Of a DNA stretch of 64,000 bases, positions 29,626 through 37,807 are shown piece after piece. Origin of the DNA: Granulicella pectinivorans (GTDB lineage: Bacteria; Acidobacteriota; Terriglobia; Terriglobales; Acidobacteriaceae); the NCBI RefSeq assembly GCF_900114625.1, contig NZ_FOZL01000001.1, positions 1,860,001 through 1,924,000 on the forward strand, given 5' to 3'. The position numbers and the translations under genes were made by a program. The number at the start of each line of letters is the position of its first letter. Position 1 is the first letter of the stretch. The notes under the pieces are model-generated. The model was not told the origin of the DNA. It did not search any database and worked only from the letters and a program-made list of their open reading frames with translations.

Positions 29626-30096
29626 TCATAGGATGAGGCGGTAGAAGACGACGTCCGGGACGCGGTTGTCGTTGTAGCGCTCTACCCGCTGGAAGCCCAG
29701 ACGCTCGTATAAGGCATTGGCCTCGGGCATGGCGGCGGGAACGGTGTCGAGGTACATGGTTTCGTAGTTTTGGGTGCGGGCCCAGGCGATGGACTGCTGG
29801 ATGAGCTTGCGGCCCAGGCTGTGGCCGCGATGGGTGGGGTCTACGTAGAGACGCTTCATCTCGATGCCGCCGGGGATTGGCTTCAGGGCTACGCAGCCGG
29901 CGGGCTGGGCGGCTACCTTTGCCAGCAGGATGAGTTTGTAGGGGGCAGGGAGCGCCACGATCTCGTTTTCGAAGCCCTGGATGCAGATGTTCGCGGCCCC
30001 GGTGGGATTCTGCGCGAGATAGGCACCATAGGCCCGCATGAGGGTGCGGATGTGGTCGAGGTCGGCTGCGGTGGCGGCTGGTTCGATGGTGGTCAT
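29626..30096 (-). CDS. GNAT-family N-acetyltransferase
   Basis: This 156-residue protein has the acetyl-CoA-binding motif A region LYVDPTHRGHSLGRKLIQQS and the later LDTVPAAMPEANALYERLGFQRV, both typical of GNAT enzymes. The acyl acceptor is unknown. It lies immediately downstream of the large secreted repeat protein on the same strand, with no gap (30096/30097), so the two are probably co-transcribed. Confidence 0.92.
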   Translation of the reverse strand: MTTIEPAATAADLDHIRTLMRAYGAYLAQNPTGAANICIQGFENEIVALPAPYKLILLAKVAAQPAGCVALKPIPGGIEMKRLYVDPTHRGHSLGRKLIQQSIAWARTQNYETMYLDTVPAAMPEANALYERLGFQRVERYNDNRVPDVVFYRLIL

Positions 30097-31401
30097 TTAC
30101 TCGTCCTTCTTGGCTTTCACGGGGACGTCTTCGAGCGAGAAGGTGAGATTGGCGACGTCGCCGTTGGTGACGGTGGCCTTCTGTTCGCCGGGAGCGAAAG
30201 ATCGCAGGGTTTTGGTGTCGGGGATCTCCATGCCGAAGAGCTTCTTGGTGGTCCCGGTGGGTTCGGTGACGGCTGCCTGCTTGATCTTGAGCGTGTAGTG
30301 GCCGCTTGAGACGTAGTCGAAGCGGAAGGTGCCGTCGGTCTGGATGCCGGCCACCTGGAGCTGGGAGAGGGAGGTGTCGGCGTCTTCGCGAAGTTGGACC
30401 GTGCCGGAGTTGGCGGTCTTGCCGTCGAGTTTGGCCATGACGGTTCCGGAGAGGGTGTGGAGGCGGCTGAGGGGCATGGTCAGGTCTTCGCCCTTGCGGT
30501 CTTCCCGGGTGGCGACAGTGACGGGTTTCGCGTCTTCGGCGCGGGTGGCGTTTCCGCTGTAGACGGTAAGGTGCATGGTGCCGGAGGCTCGGGCGCTGCC
30601 GGCGGTGGCGCTGCCGACGGTGAGGATGGCACGGATGAGATAGGGGCCGGGGGCGAGGCCGGAGAGTCGGTAGGTGCCGCGGTCGTCGGTGATGTGGGTG
30701 GTCTGGAAGAGCATGTCGGTCATGCCGGGCATGTCGGCGGTGGCGAGGCCCAGGCTGGTGCCGGCGGCGGGAGCGGTCTCGACGCCGGTATAGGGGATGG
30801 CGCTGACCTTCCAGCCGGCGGCGGGGCTACCGTCTTCGAAGAGGATGCGGCCCGAGATGGCGGCTCCGAGCTCGAGCCTGAGGTCGAGATGGGCGGATTC
30901 GGTGCCCTGGATGCTGATGGTGGGGACGGCGGCGCGGATGCGTTTCTGGACGGCTGGGTCAGGGCTGGCGAGCTCCTCTGCGGTGAAGGCGGCGAGTGGG
31001 TCGATGTAGCCGGGGAGGACGGCGTGGACGTAGTAGACGCCGGGCTTGATGCCGCCGAGGGTGTAGTCGCCGTTGGGGCCGACGGTGGCGGAGGAGAGGA
31101 CGTCGCCGATGGAGGTGAAGAGCTTGCTGAGGCTTCCGGCGGCCGCCCTGGCATCGGGATCGGCTGGGGTCTTTTGATTGGAGTCCTCGCTGAAGAGGGC
31201 CTCGGCGCTTTCGGGGTCGACGGGCTTGGCGGGCTTTGCGGCGGCGGCGGGAGGATCCGGGAGGCGCTTGAGGAGGACGTGGGCGAAGCGGGCGGGGCCG
31301 CTGGTGTCGGAGAGGGAGACGTGACCAGAGATGGTTTGGGCGTGGGTGAGGGGCACGCACAGGGCAAGGCAGAGAACGACTCTGGGGAGAGTGCTGATCA
31401 C
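30097..31401 (-). CDS. Secreted carboxypeptidase-regulatory-like domain protein
   Basis: I chose the GTG at 31401 because an AGGAG site lies seven bases upstream and it yields a clean signal peptide (VISTLPRVVLCLALCVPLTHAQ). Earlier codons add an unrelated leader. The 434-residue protein contains repeated beta-sandwich (CarboxypepD_reg/SdrD-like) units, visible as ISGHVSLSDTSGPARFAHVLL, ISGRILFEDGSPAAGWKVSAI, GTYRLSGLAPGPYLIRAILTV and TFRFDYVSSGHYTLKIKQA. Such proteins are abundant in acidobacteria and act at the cell surface or in the periplasm. No catalytic domain is seen. Confidence 0.85.
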   Translation of the reverse strand: MISTLPRVVLCLALCVPLTHAQTISGHVSLSDTSGPARFAHVLLKRLPDPPAAAAKPAKPVDPESAEALFSEDSNQKTPADPDARAAAGSLSKLFTSIGDVLSSATVGPNGDYTLGGIKPGVYYVHAVLPGYIDPLAAFTAEELASPDPAVQKRIRAAVPTISIQGTESAHLDLRLELGAAISGRILFEDGSPAAGWKVSAIPYTGVETAPAAGTSLGLATADMPGMTDMLFQTTHITDDRGTYRLSGLAPGPYLIRAILTVGSATAGSARASGTMHLTVYSGNATRAEDAKPVTVATREDRKGEDLTMPLSRLHTLSGTVMAKLDGKTANSGTVQLREDADTSLSQLQVAGIQTDGTFRFDYVSSGHYTLKIKQAAVTEPTGTTKKLFGMEIPDTKTLRSFAPGEQKATVTNGDVANLTFSLEDVPVKAKKDE

Positions 31402-31582
31402 GGGAGGACTCCTGATGGATCGTATGGGAAGACGGTACACCATGGGGAACGCGAATTTTTGTTTTTGGACGCGGAGGGTTGGGATTTGGGGGCTTGGCTT
31501 TGAGTCCCTGGCGGCTCTACCCACCCTGCCCGAGGAGAGTGGGCAAGGGTGGGCAGCCATCGTTTTCGATGCTCCGGTGCTT

Positions 31583-33130
31583 CTAGCGGCGGAGGAGGTC
31601 GATGGGGGTGTTGACGTCTTCGACGCGGAAGTAGGGGGCGAGGGCAGGGTGGCGGCGGGAGGCGGCCTGATACATGTCCCAGGCGACGCGGCGGTAGCTG
31701 AAGTGGCCGGCGACTCCGGAGCGGAGTTCGGAGATGTAGAGGGCTTCGGCGAAGTCCATCTTGAACATGGCTCGGCAGCGCATGCCCAGCGGCAGGAGGT
31801 ACTGGGCGGTTTGGTGGGCTTCGGGGGTACCGGAGTCGCGGACCTGGCGGTAGGCTTCGAGGGCTGCGGTCATGGAGGCCTCGTAGTCGGCGGCCAAGCC
31901 GGCTTCTTCGAGTGTGGGCTGGCCGGGGCAGATGGGCTGCTCGTAGCCGTGGAGGTCGGTGAAGCCCTGAAGGAGCTGGGTGCAGCGGCGGTGGCGGTGC
32001 ATGTCGCGGAAGCCGCCGATGTCCATGAGGAGGTCGAAGCGGAGGCCCTGGCCGGAGTGGAAGGCGCGGAGCAGCTCGTCATGGCGGCCGCGATGCTTCA
32101 TGCCGAGGGCGATGATCTCGGCGCGCTGTTGCTCGGTGAGTGCGCCCACGGTGCCGCGGAGCTGGCGGTAGGAGAAGTGGCAGTGCGGATAGAGGAGGGA
32201 GGTGGCGAGCTCGACCTCGAGGGGTTCGTCGTCTTCGAGGAGGTCGACGACGGGCGCGGGGTAGATAGGCTGGCCATCCATGAGCTCATGCGCGGCGTGT
32301 TCAAGCTCGTTGCAGCTCTTTGCCTGATAGTCGGACGGGGTGGCGTATTTGACGAGGGTGGGGGCCGTCTTGACGGGGCGGAGGATTTGCTCGGCGAGAC
32401 GGGCGGCGAAGGCAGGATCGAGGGCCTGGGCCTCTTCGACGAGCTGGGCGGCGGTGGCGTGCTGGACGTTCCAGGCGGGCTCGCTGGCGGCGTCGCGGAG
32501 CTTTTCGCCGATCATGCGGATCTCGCCGAAGGAGCTGGTGAGGAGGCGGGAGACCTGGGTTTCGAGGGTGCGTGCGTTGACGATCTGACCGAGGGACGTG
32601 TTGGTCGCGAGGGGAAGGACATAGCGAGCGACGTCGAAGGCGCGTGCCTTGAGAGTGCGGACGTAGGCGTCCTGCTTCATGCTCTCGGGGCAGGGGATGG
32701 CCTTTTGCAGGGCTTCGAGCATGCCGGCGCCGATGCGGTCGTAGGCTCCGAAGAGGCCTTCGACGCCTGCGGTGTAGGCGGGGCCGGCGTTGGCAGGGGT
32801 ATACCAGCCGGACTTGCGGAAGTCCTGGTAGCGGGTGGAGCGCTCCTGGCCGTCCCAGCGCTGTTCGTCCACCAGGGAGATGGCGGCAAGGAGACTGAGT
32901 CGCTCGATGGCGAAGGGGATGTGGGCGAGGTCGGCGATGGAGCGGTGGCCGTACTGGAAGTAGAAGGTGTTGAGGAACTGCTCGGCACGCTGGGAGCTGA
33001 TCTCGGCGAGGGAGTCACGGAGATTGAGGGCGGAGCGGGAGTACTTGGCCATGGCGTAGGCGAGGACTTCTGGCTCGGCGCCGTGGATGGCGTAGACATC
33101 GGTGGAGGGGAGCTTGGAGTCCTCGGGCAT
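31583..33130 (-). CDS. Tandem ThyX-like FAD-dependent thymidylate synthase-family protein
   Basis: The 515-residue protein appears to be two ThyX-like halves. The N-terminal half keeps FYFQYGHRSIADLAHIPF and an ERSTRYQDF segment matching the QS-R-Y end of the ThyX signature, but its RHR motif is replaced (DEQRWDGQERS). The C-terminal half keeps MHRHRRCTQLLQGF, close to the ThyX RHRxxS motif with Thr in place of Ser. Standard ThyX is about 220-260 residues and works as a tetramer with shared sites, so a fused pair is a recognised but unusual form. It may make dTMP or have diverged. No dTMP-related gene is adjacent. Confidence 0.82.
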   Translation of the reverse strand: MPEDSKLPSTDVYAIHGAEPEVLAYAMAKYSRSALNLRDSLAEISSQRAEQFLNTFYFQYGHRSIADLAHIPFAIERLSLLAAISLVDEQRWDGQERSTRYQDFRKSGWYTPANAGPAYTAGVEGLFGAYDRIGAGMLEALQKAIPCPESMKQDAYVRTLKARAFDVARYVLPLATNTSLGQIVNARTLETQVSRLLTSSFGEIRMIGEKLRDAASEPAWNVQHATAAQLVEEAQALDPAFAARLAEQILRPVKTAPTLVKYATPSDYQAKSCNELEHAAHELMDGQPIYPAPVVDLLEDDEPLEVELATSLLYPHCHFSYRQLRGTVGALTEQQRAEIIALGMKHRGRHDELLRAFHSGQGLRFDLLMDIGGFRDMHRHRRCTQLLQGFTDLHGYEQPICPGQPTLEEAGLAADYEASMTAALEAYRQVRDSGTPEAHQTAQYLLPLGMRCRAMFKMDFAEALYISELRSGVAGHFSYRRVAWDMYQAASRRHPALAPYFRVEDVNTPIDLLRR

Positions 33131-33205
33131 GGTTGTTCAAGGATACAAGGTCGCCTGTGGAGGAGTTTTCCTTCGTTTGGGGAACCGATATCTTACCGTC
33201 TCATC

Positions 33206-33541
33206 GTGTTCGATCTCGAGGTTGTCGAGTACGTGAATTCGACCGGTGTGTCGCCATCTGGTCCGTGGCGCGGCTCCCTCGACACGACGGCGCGGCTGCG
33301 AGTTCTGTGGGCGATTACTCGACTTGCGGCTGGGATGTTGCCTCTGTGAAAGGCGTTAACGGAGGGATCTTTGAGATCAGACTGGATTTCGGTCCCGGAT
33401 ACGGGATTCTATTTCGGAAAAGATGGCGAAAGGCTGGTGATCCTTCTTGCCGGTGGCACGATACGAAGACAACAGGCAGATGTTGAGGCGGCGCAGAGCC
33501 ATTGGCGTCTCTCCAAGCGGGATGAGAGGAGAGACTCAGCG
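33206..33541 (+). pseudogene. HigB/RelE-type toxin, frameshifted
   Basis: Three frames together rebuild one toxin of the HigB-1/addiction-module-killer type. From GTG 33206 the frame encodes FDLEVVEYVNSTG...ARLRVLWAITRLAAGML and stops at 33349. The next part (SVKGVNGGIFEIRLDFGPGY) lies in a second frame. The end (FYFGKDGERLVILLAGGT, then RRQQADVEAAQSHWR) lies in a third frame that runs into the antitoxin gene. Two frameshifts (about 33340 and 33400) inactivate it. Confidence 0.85.
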
Positions 33542-33883
33542 ATGAAAACGGGCCCACGTCCTTTCAGCGATTCCCTTCGAGACGATATGCGAGCGAGTTC
33601 GGAGTTTCGCAGGGGGATTCCTGCGGAAGCCTTCGCCGAGATGGCATCCGGAGCATTCGGAAGTGGCAAGATCATGCTTCGCGAGTGTATTCACGGCACG
33701 ATCGGTTTCACGGCTCCTGGTGCGGCGCTTGAGCGTTCTCCAAAGAGCCTGATGAGGATGCTTGGTCCGCAGAGAAATCCCCAGACGCGTGATCTTTTCC
33801 AGATCTTTGCTTACCTGCAAAAGATGGAAGGAATCGTTCTTGAGGTGCGATTCTCGTCCGGTGAAGCTCGCGCAGCAGCGTAA
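33542..33883 (+). CDS. HigA-like antitoxin (XRE-type addiction module protein)
   Basis: The ATG at 33542 follows a GAGGAGAG site. The 113-residue protein ends with SPKSLMRMLGPQRNPQTRDLFQIFAYLQ, the helix-turn-helix region of the antitoxin family that accompanies this toxin. It is intact although the partner toxin is frameshifted. It could still repress the promoter or protect against related toxins. An upstream in-frame extension is the end of the decayed toxin frame. Confidence 0.87.
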   Translation: MKTGPRPFSDSLRDDMRASSEFRRGIPAEAFAEMASGAFGSGKIMLRECIHGTIGFTAPGAALERSPKSLMRMLGPQRNPQTRDLFQIFAYLQKMEGIVLEVRFSSGEARAAA

Positions 33884-33923
33884 GCAAGGCTCTTGCGTCA
33901 TGCGTTCAGGGAGAGAATGGGGA

Positions 33924-34709
33924 ATGATGTCCTCGATCCTGATGAGTGTTGCGCACCGGCCTTATCCTCTGCCCTCGGGGCAGTGGCGTTTGACGCAGCG
34001 TTGGAACGATCTTTTGTTTGCGCATTGGCCGGTGGCGGTGGAGGAGATGGCGCGGCTGCTGCCGGAGGGATTGGAGGTCGACACTTTCGATGGATGGGCG
34101 TGGGTGGGGGTGGTGCCTTTCTGGATGGATAGGGTGAAGACGCGGACGGTGGGGGAGGTGGCGCTGGGGACGCCGGGGGCGAGTTCGTTTCCGGAACTGA
34201 ATGTGCGGACCTATGTGCGGTCGAAGGCTACAGGGCTGGTGGGGGTGTTCTTCTTTTCGCTGGATGCGGCGAGCCTGCTGGCCGTGGTGGGGGCTCGGAC
34301 GCTGTTTTCGCTGCCGTATTACTGGGCGGAGATGTCTCGGGTGACCACGGAGGAGGGGGTGGAGTATGCGAGCCGCCGGCTTTTCACGCGGACATCGGCA
34401 CGGTTCGAGGCGAGCTATCGGGGGGATGGGCCGGTGATGGCGGCGAGTCTCCCGGGGTCGATCGAACACTTTCTGACGGAGCGGTATGCGCTGTTTACGC
34501 TACGCGGAGGACGCTTTGCGGTGGGGCACATTCAACACCTGCCGTGGCCGTTGCAGCCGGCCGTGGCGGAGATTCGTTTCAATGACGTCGCCGCGGCGCA
34601 TGGCATTGCTCTGCCGCTTTGCGCGCCTATCCTGCACTATGCCGGCTCGATCGAGGTGATCCTGTGGGGCCTGCGACCGGATCGCGATGACTGGCTCGTA
34701 AGGGTTTGA
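33924..34709 (+). CDS. DUF2071-family protein (YqjF-like)
   Basis: The sequence has the DUF2071 hallmarks QRWNDLLFAHWPV, LEVDTFDGWAWVGVVPF, FPELNVRTYV and GVFFFSLDA. The function is unknown; it is a soluble, lipocalin/acetoacetate-decarboxylase-like fold in other species. The start is taken as ATG 33924, after GGGAGAG. ATG codons at 33900 and 33942 are alternatives. The last 210 bases overlap the 3' end of the minus-strand acyltransferase gene. Confidence 0.87.
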   Translation: MMSSILMSVAHRPYPLPSGQWRLTQRWNDLLFAHWPVAVEEMARLLPEGLEVDTFDGWAWVGVVPFWMDRVKTRTVGEVALGTPGASSFPELNVRTYVRSKATGLVGVFFFSLDAASLLAVVGARTLFSLPYYWAEMSRVTTEEGVEYASRRLFTRTSARFEASYRGDGPVMAASLPGSIEHFLTERYALFTLRGGRFAVGHIQHLPWPLQPAVAEIRFNDVAAAHGIALPLCAPILHYAGSIEVILWGLRPDRDDWLVRV

Positions 34710-35864
34710 GTCGGTGGTGGGCGCGTTGTCGCGGGCGAAGGCTACGGCTGCGGGGGCGATGGCGGTACGGGCGGCGAGGGTCTCCTGCGGGAGATAGCTG
34801 CCGGCGAGGATGCGAATGGACTCGGGGATATGCTTGCCAGCGCGTTCGCGGTGCAGGATGAAGGTGGCGAGGGCGGACTTGGCGATGGCAAAGAGGCCGC
34901 GGGGGCGGTCGATGAAGAGAGACCGGTAGAACTGCGGGATGCAGAAGCGTCCGAAGCTGAGGGAGGTTCCTCCCATGAACTGGAGTGAGGTGTGTCCGCT
35001 GCCGATGAGGTGCTCGACCGTGTAGCCGCGGAGAACGAGTGAGAGCGAGAGGTGCTCGTAGCTGGCGTCGTTAAGCTGGGTGAGGACGTGGAAGCGGTTG
35101 CCCTGGGTGAAGCCGCTGAGGATGGCGATGAAGGTGCCGTCGGCGGTGCGGAGACCGAAGCGCTGGCATCCGTCGTGGAGCTGCATGAGGCGCGCGTCGC
35201 GGGTGAGCCGGAGGGGTTCGGCGGGGAAGTCGGTGGCGGCGTTGAGGCGGACGACGGCGTCGTCGAACTGCTGCTGGGTGAGGCAGGAGACGAACTCAAT
35301 GCCTTCGGCCTGGGCCTTGCGGGAGTAGTAACGGACGTTCCGGCGGGTGTGTTTGCCGAGGGTGGCGAGGAAGGCGTCGAAGGTGGGGGGAAGGAGCATG
35401 CGGTCGCCCGGGGTGAGGGCTTCCATGCATTCGATTTTGAGCTGAGGAATGCGGACCTGGCGCTGGTCGGTGGGGAGGAGGCGCAGGTGAAGTGAGTGGA
35501 TGCCATGGGAGGTCATGGTCTCAATGGCGCATTTGAGGACTTCGGACTCGTCCTGAGGACGGCAGAGGATGGCACCGCGACCGGCGAAGTCGCCGGCGAT
35601 GGCGTATCCGGTGCCGATGCTGCGGATGTAGTGTTCGGTGGCGAAGACGACTCCGATGAGGCGGGGGCCACGCCAGCAGGCGATGGAGCAGGAGCGTCGG
35701 GTGTCATCGATAGCCGTAAGGAAATGCAGGGGGTTCAGGAGAACATCGTCTTCGACATGGAGCTGTTGGCGGAGAGTCTGGATCTGCTGCCATGCCGCGA
35801 CAAAGTCCCCGGGCTTGCGCCATAGGCGGCCCTCCATGCGCGACGAAATGGTCTTTTTCGACAT
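34500..35864 (-). CDS. FemAB/BioF2-like N-acyltransferase
   Basis: A GNAT-fold protein of the FemAB-like type. Seen in the sequence are RNVRYYSRKAQAEGIEFV (about residue 200) and GTFIAILSGFTQGNRFHVLTQL, then a C-terminal GHTSLQFMGGTSLSFGRFCIPQ. These enzymes add aminoacyl or acyl groups to envelope or exopolysaccharide precursors. ATG 35864 is preceded by GATGAGGG. The frame continues ~70 residues past the expected end and overlaps the convergent DUF2071 gene by 210 bases. That tail is low in quality and looks like run-through after loss of a stop codon. Confidence 0.83.
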   Translation of the reverse strand: MSKKTISSRMEGRLWRKPGDFVAAWQQIQTLRQQLHVEDDVLLNPLHFLTAIDDTRRSCSIACWRGPRLIGVVFATEHYIRSIGTGYAIAGDFAGRGAILCRPQDESEVLKCAIETMTSHGIHSLHLRLLPTDQRQVRIPQLKIECMEALTPGDRMLLPPTFDAFLATLGKHTRRNVRYYSRKAQAEGIEFVSCLTQQQFDDAVVRLNAATDFPAEPLRLTRDARLMQLHDGCQRFGLRTADGTFIAILSGFTQGNRFHVLTQLNDASYEHLSLSLVLRGYTVEHLIGSGHTSLQFMGGTSLSFGRFCIPQFYRSLFIDRPRGLFAIAKSALATFILHRERAGKHIPESIRILAGSYLPQETLAARTAIAPAAVAFARDNAPTTDSNPYEPVIAIRSQAPQDHLDRAGIVQDRRAKRQSNAMRRGDVIETNLRHGRLQRPRQVLNVPHRKASSA

Positions 35865-36032
35865 AACCCTCATCCTGACTGAGTGAGATGAATTTATCGT
35901 CCCCCGGCTGAGTGCTTGCGGTGACATAACGGTAACCTTGGGTAACTTTTGTTCAGGGGATGCCGGTTGCCGGGAGGTTTTTCGATGCGGTCGAGGTGAT
36001 TTGGGGGAGAGACGGGTGGGATGAGGGCTCCG

Positions 36033-36038
36033 TATAAT
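36033..36038 (+). promoter_or_regulatory. Candidate -10 box of fabG
   Basis: A perfect TATAAT lies 25 bases upstream of the fabG TTG start, inside the upstream in-frame extension to an ATG at 36021. No good -35 box is seen 17 bases upstream. If it is the -10, the ATG cannot be the translation start. Confidence 0.4.
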
Positions 36039-36062
36039 CGATGCGAGACGGAGGGACTGATT

Positions 36063-36812
36063 TTGACGACGACTCTTACCGGGCGCGTGGCGCTGGTGAC
36101 CGGAGCTTCACAGGGAATTGGACGCGCGTGCGCACTGACTTTGGCGGCGCAGGGCGCTCAGGTGGCGCTGGCAGCACGGAATGCGGAGAAGCTGGCCGAG
36201 GTGGCCGCGGAAATTGCTGCGGCAGGCGGTACGGCGCGTGCGTTTGTGCTGGATATTGCGGATGAAGAGTCGATCAAGGCGTGCGCGAAGGCCGTGGTGG
36301 CGCACTTTGGGAAGCTGGAGATTCTGGTGAATAACGCCGGGATCACGCGGGATGTGCTGTCGCTGCGAATGAAGCGGAAGGACTGGGACGATGTCCTGAC
36401 CACTAACCTGACGGGTGCGTTTTTGATGACGCAGGCGGCTATTTCGCCGATGCTGAAGGCGAAGTGGGGGCGAGTGATCAATATTACGTCCGTGGTGGGG
36501 GAGACGGGGCAGGCGGGGCAGGCGAACTATGCTGCTTCGAAGGCTGGGATGATTGGCGTGACGAAGTCGCTGGCTCGGGAGCTTGCGGGCAGGGCGATTA
36601 CGGTGAATGCGGTGGCTCCGGGGTACATTGAGACGGCGATGACGGCTGTTTTGACGGAAGAGCAGAAGACGGGGATGACGCAGCATATTCCGCTGGGGCG
36701 GGTAGGGACGGATTTGGATATCGCGCATGCCGTTGCGTTCCTGGCTTCAGAGGAAGCGGGATACATTACGGGGCATACGCTGGATGTGAACGGCGGGATG
36801 TATATGGGATAA
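36063..36812 (+). CDS. fabG: 3-oxoacyl-[acyl-carrier-protein] reductase FabG
   Basis: The 249-residue SDR protein has the NADPH motif VTGASQGIGRACA, NNAGITRD, catalytic Ser in INITSVVGETGQ, YAASKAG (Tyr-x3-Lys) and VAPGYIETAM, all matching FabG of type II fatty-acid synthesis. The start is TTG 36063: a GGAGGG site lies seven bases before it, and it gives the family length. No acpP or fabF is adjacent, so it is a stand-alone copy with its own promoter and terminator. Confidence 0.93.
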   Translation: MTTTLTGRVALVTGASQGIGRACALTLAAQGAQVALAARNAEKLAEVAAEIAAAGGTARAFVLDIADEESIKACAKAVVAHFGKLEILVNNAGITRDVLSLRMKRKDWDDVLTTNLTGAFLMTQAAISPMLKAKWGRVINITSVVGETGQAGQANYAASKAGMIGVTKSLARELAGRAITVNAVAPGYIETAMTAVLTEEQKTGMTQHIPLGRVGTDLDIAHAVAFLASEEAGYITGHTLDVNGGMYMG

Positions 36813-36847
36813 AGCTGGGCTCGGGTTTCCGGGCCCAGCTTTATTTT
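36811..36847 (+). terminator. Intrinsic terminator of fabG
   Basis: AAAGCTGGGC and GCCCAGCTTT form a 10-bp stem right after the stop codon (the stop TAA lies in the 5' arm), followed by TATTTT. Confidence 0.85.
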
Positions 36848-36910
36848 GAGATGGCGGTTGGCTTTGTTCGGGTTGGGGCGTCTATTGCTCATTACTGCCG
36901 GGAGAATGCC

Positions 36911-37555
36911 ATGCTGAAGCACCTCGCCTCCATCGTTATACTGGGATTTCTGACTCTGATCACGTTTACGTCCGGGGCACAGACGGCGGTGCCGCAGGAC
37001 CAGATGGGAAAGTTCAAGGACACGTCGATGCTGAAGCCTCCGGCGGGGGCGAAGGTGGCGATCTGGGAGTTTGAGGACCTGGAGTGCCCGTACTGCTCGC
37101 ATGTGTACCCGATCGTGCATCAGGCGGCGGCACACTACAGGATTCCGATCGTGCGGCATGACTATCCGCTGAGCGAGATTCATGTGTGGAGCTTCGATGC
37201 GGCGGTGACGGCGCGGTATTTGCAGGACCGGGTTTCGCCGGATGTGGCGGAGGGGTTCAGGCGGGATGTGTTCGCGGCGCAGAATCGGATTGCGGGGCGC
37301 GACGACCTGCAGCGGTTTACGCAGGCGTGGTTCAAGAGCCACCAGCAGGCGTTGCCGTTCGTGATGGATGCGAACGGGGCCTGCAAGAAGGAAGTGCAGG
37401 CGGACCATGCGCTGGGGGACCGGATCGGGCGGCTGGCGACGCCGTGCATCTTTGTCGTGACGGAGAAGCGCTGGGTGCAGGTGGTAGATATCAATCAGCT
37501 TTACAAGGTGATTGATGTGGCTTTGGCGGAGACTGCGGGGAAGAAAAAGAGCTAA
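36911..37555 (+). CDS. DsbA/thioredoxin-like secreted oxidoreductase
   Basis: A GGGAGAA site precedes ATG 36911, which gives a signal peptide (MLKHLASIVILGFLTLITF). The 214-residue protein has the active-site CPYC in FEDLECPYCSHVYP (about residue 57) and the cis-Pro region LATPCIFVV, so it is a thiol oxidoreductase of the DsbA/DSBA-like class acting in the periplasm. It may form disulfides in exported proteins. A third Cys (ANGACKKE, about 160) is present. Confidence 0.9.
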   Translation: MLKHLASIVILGFLTLITFTSGAQTAVPQDQMGKFKDTSMLKPPAGAKVAIWEFEDLECPYCSHVYPIVHQAAAHYRIPIVRHDYPLSEIHVWSFDAAVTARYLQDRVSPDVAEGFRRDVFAAQNRIAGRDDLQRFTQAWFKSHQQALPFVMDANGACKKEVQADHALGDRIGRLATPCIFVVTEKRWVQVVDINQLYKVIDVALAETAGKKKS

Positions 37556-37603
37556 GTTCGCCCTGCGCGGGCGGCGGGGGGGGGCACGCCTCTTTTACCG
37601 CTT

Positions 37604-37691
37604 CGCGTGGCTCTCCCAACGATCGAGCATATTCTGGGTCGGTCACATCGGTATACAGGTCACGAAGTGACATGTGTCCGCGCAGGGCGCT
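37604..37691 (-). repeat. Dispersed ~85-bp intergenic repeat, copy 2
   Basis: Read on the minus strand it starts AGCGCCCTGCGCGG, contains GTCACTTCGTGAC and GTATACCGATG, and aligns along its length with copies at 50751 and 52266. A partial copy of only its first ~20 bases lies in + orientation at 37559-37578, so the two face each other. It lies between the DsbA-like gene and recA. Confidence 0.8.
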
Positions 37692-37713
37692 TGTAGTCTC
37701 CTTCGCTTTTTCT

Positions 37714-37743
37714 TTGCTTTGGTGTAGGTGGTGGTGCTAGAAT
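37714..37743 (+). promoter_or_regulatory. Candidate recA promoter
   Basis: TTGCTT (37714-37719) and TAGAAT (37738-37743), 18 bases apart, precede the recA start by 64 bases. No canonical LexA box is seen between the promoter and the gene. Confidence 0.5.
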
Positions 37744-37807
37744 CCGGTCATTCGGCAACACCCCTGGTCCACACCGGCTTCATCGGACCGCTCAAAAGGA
37801 GCACTAC

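Noticed and set aside
31331..33349. 672-residue Gly/Ala/Val-rich + strand ORF opposite the ThyX-like gene
   Set aside because: It is the antisense shadow of a well-supported gene in high-GC DNA. Only its last ~48 codons (33206-33349) are meaningful, as part of the toxin remnant.
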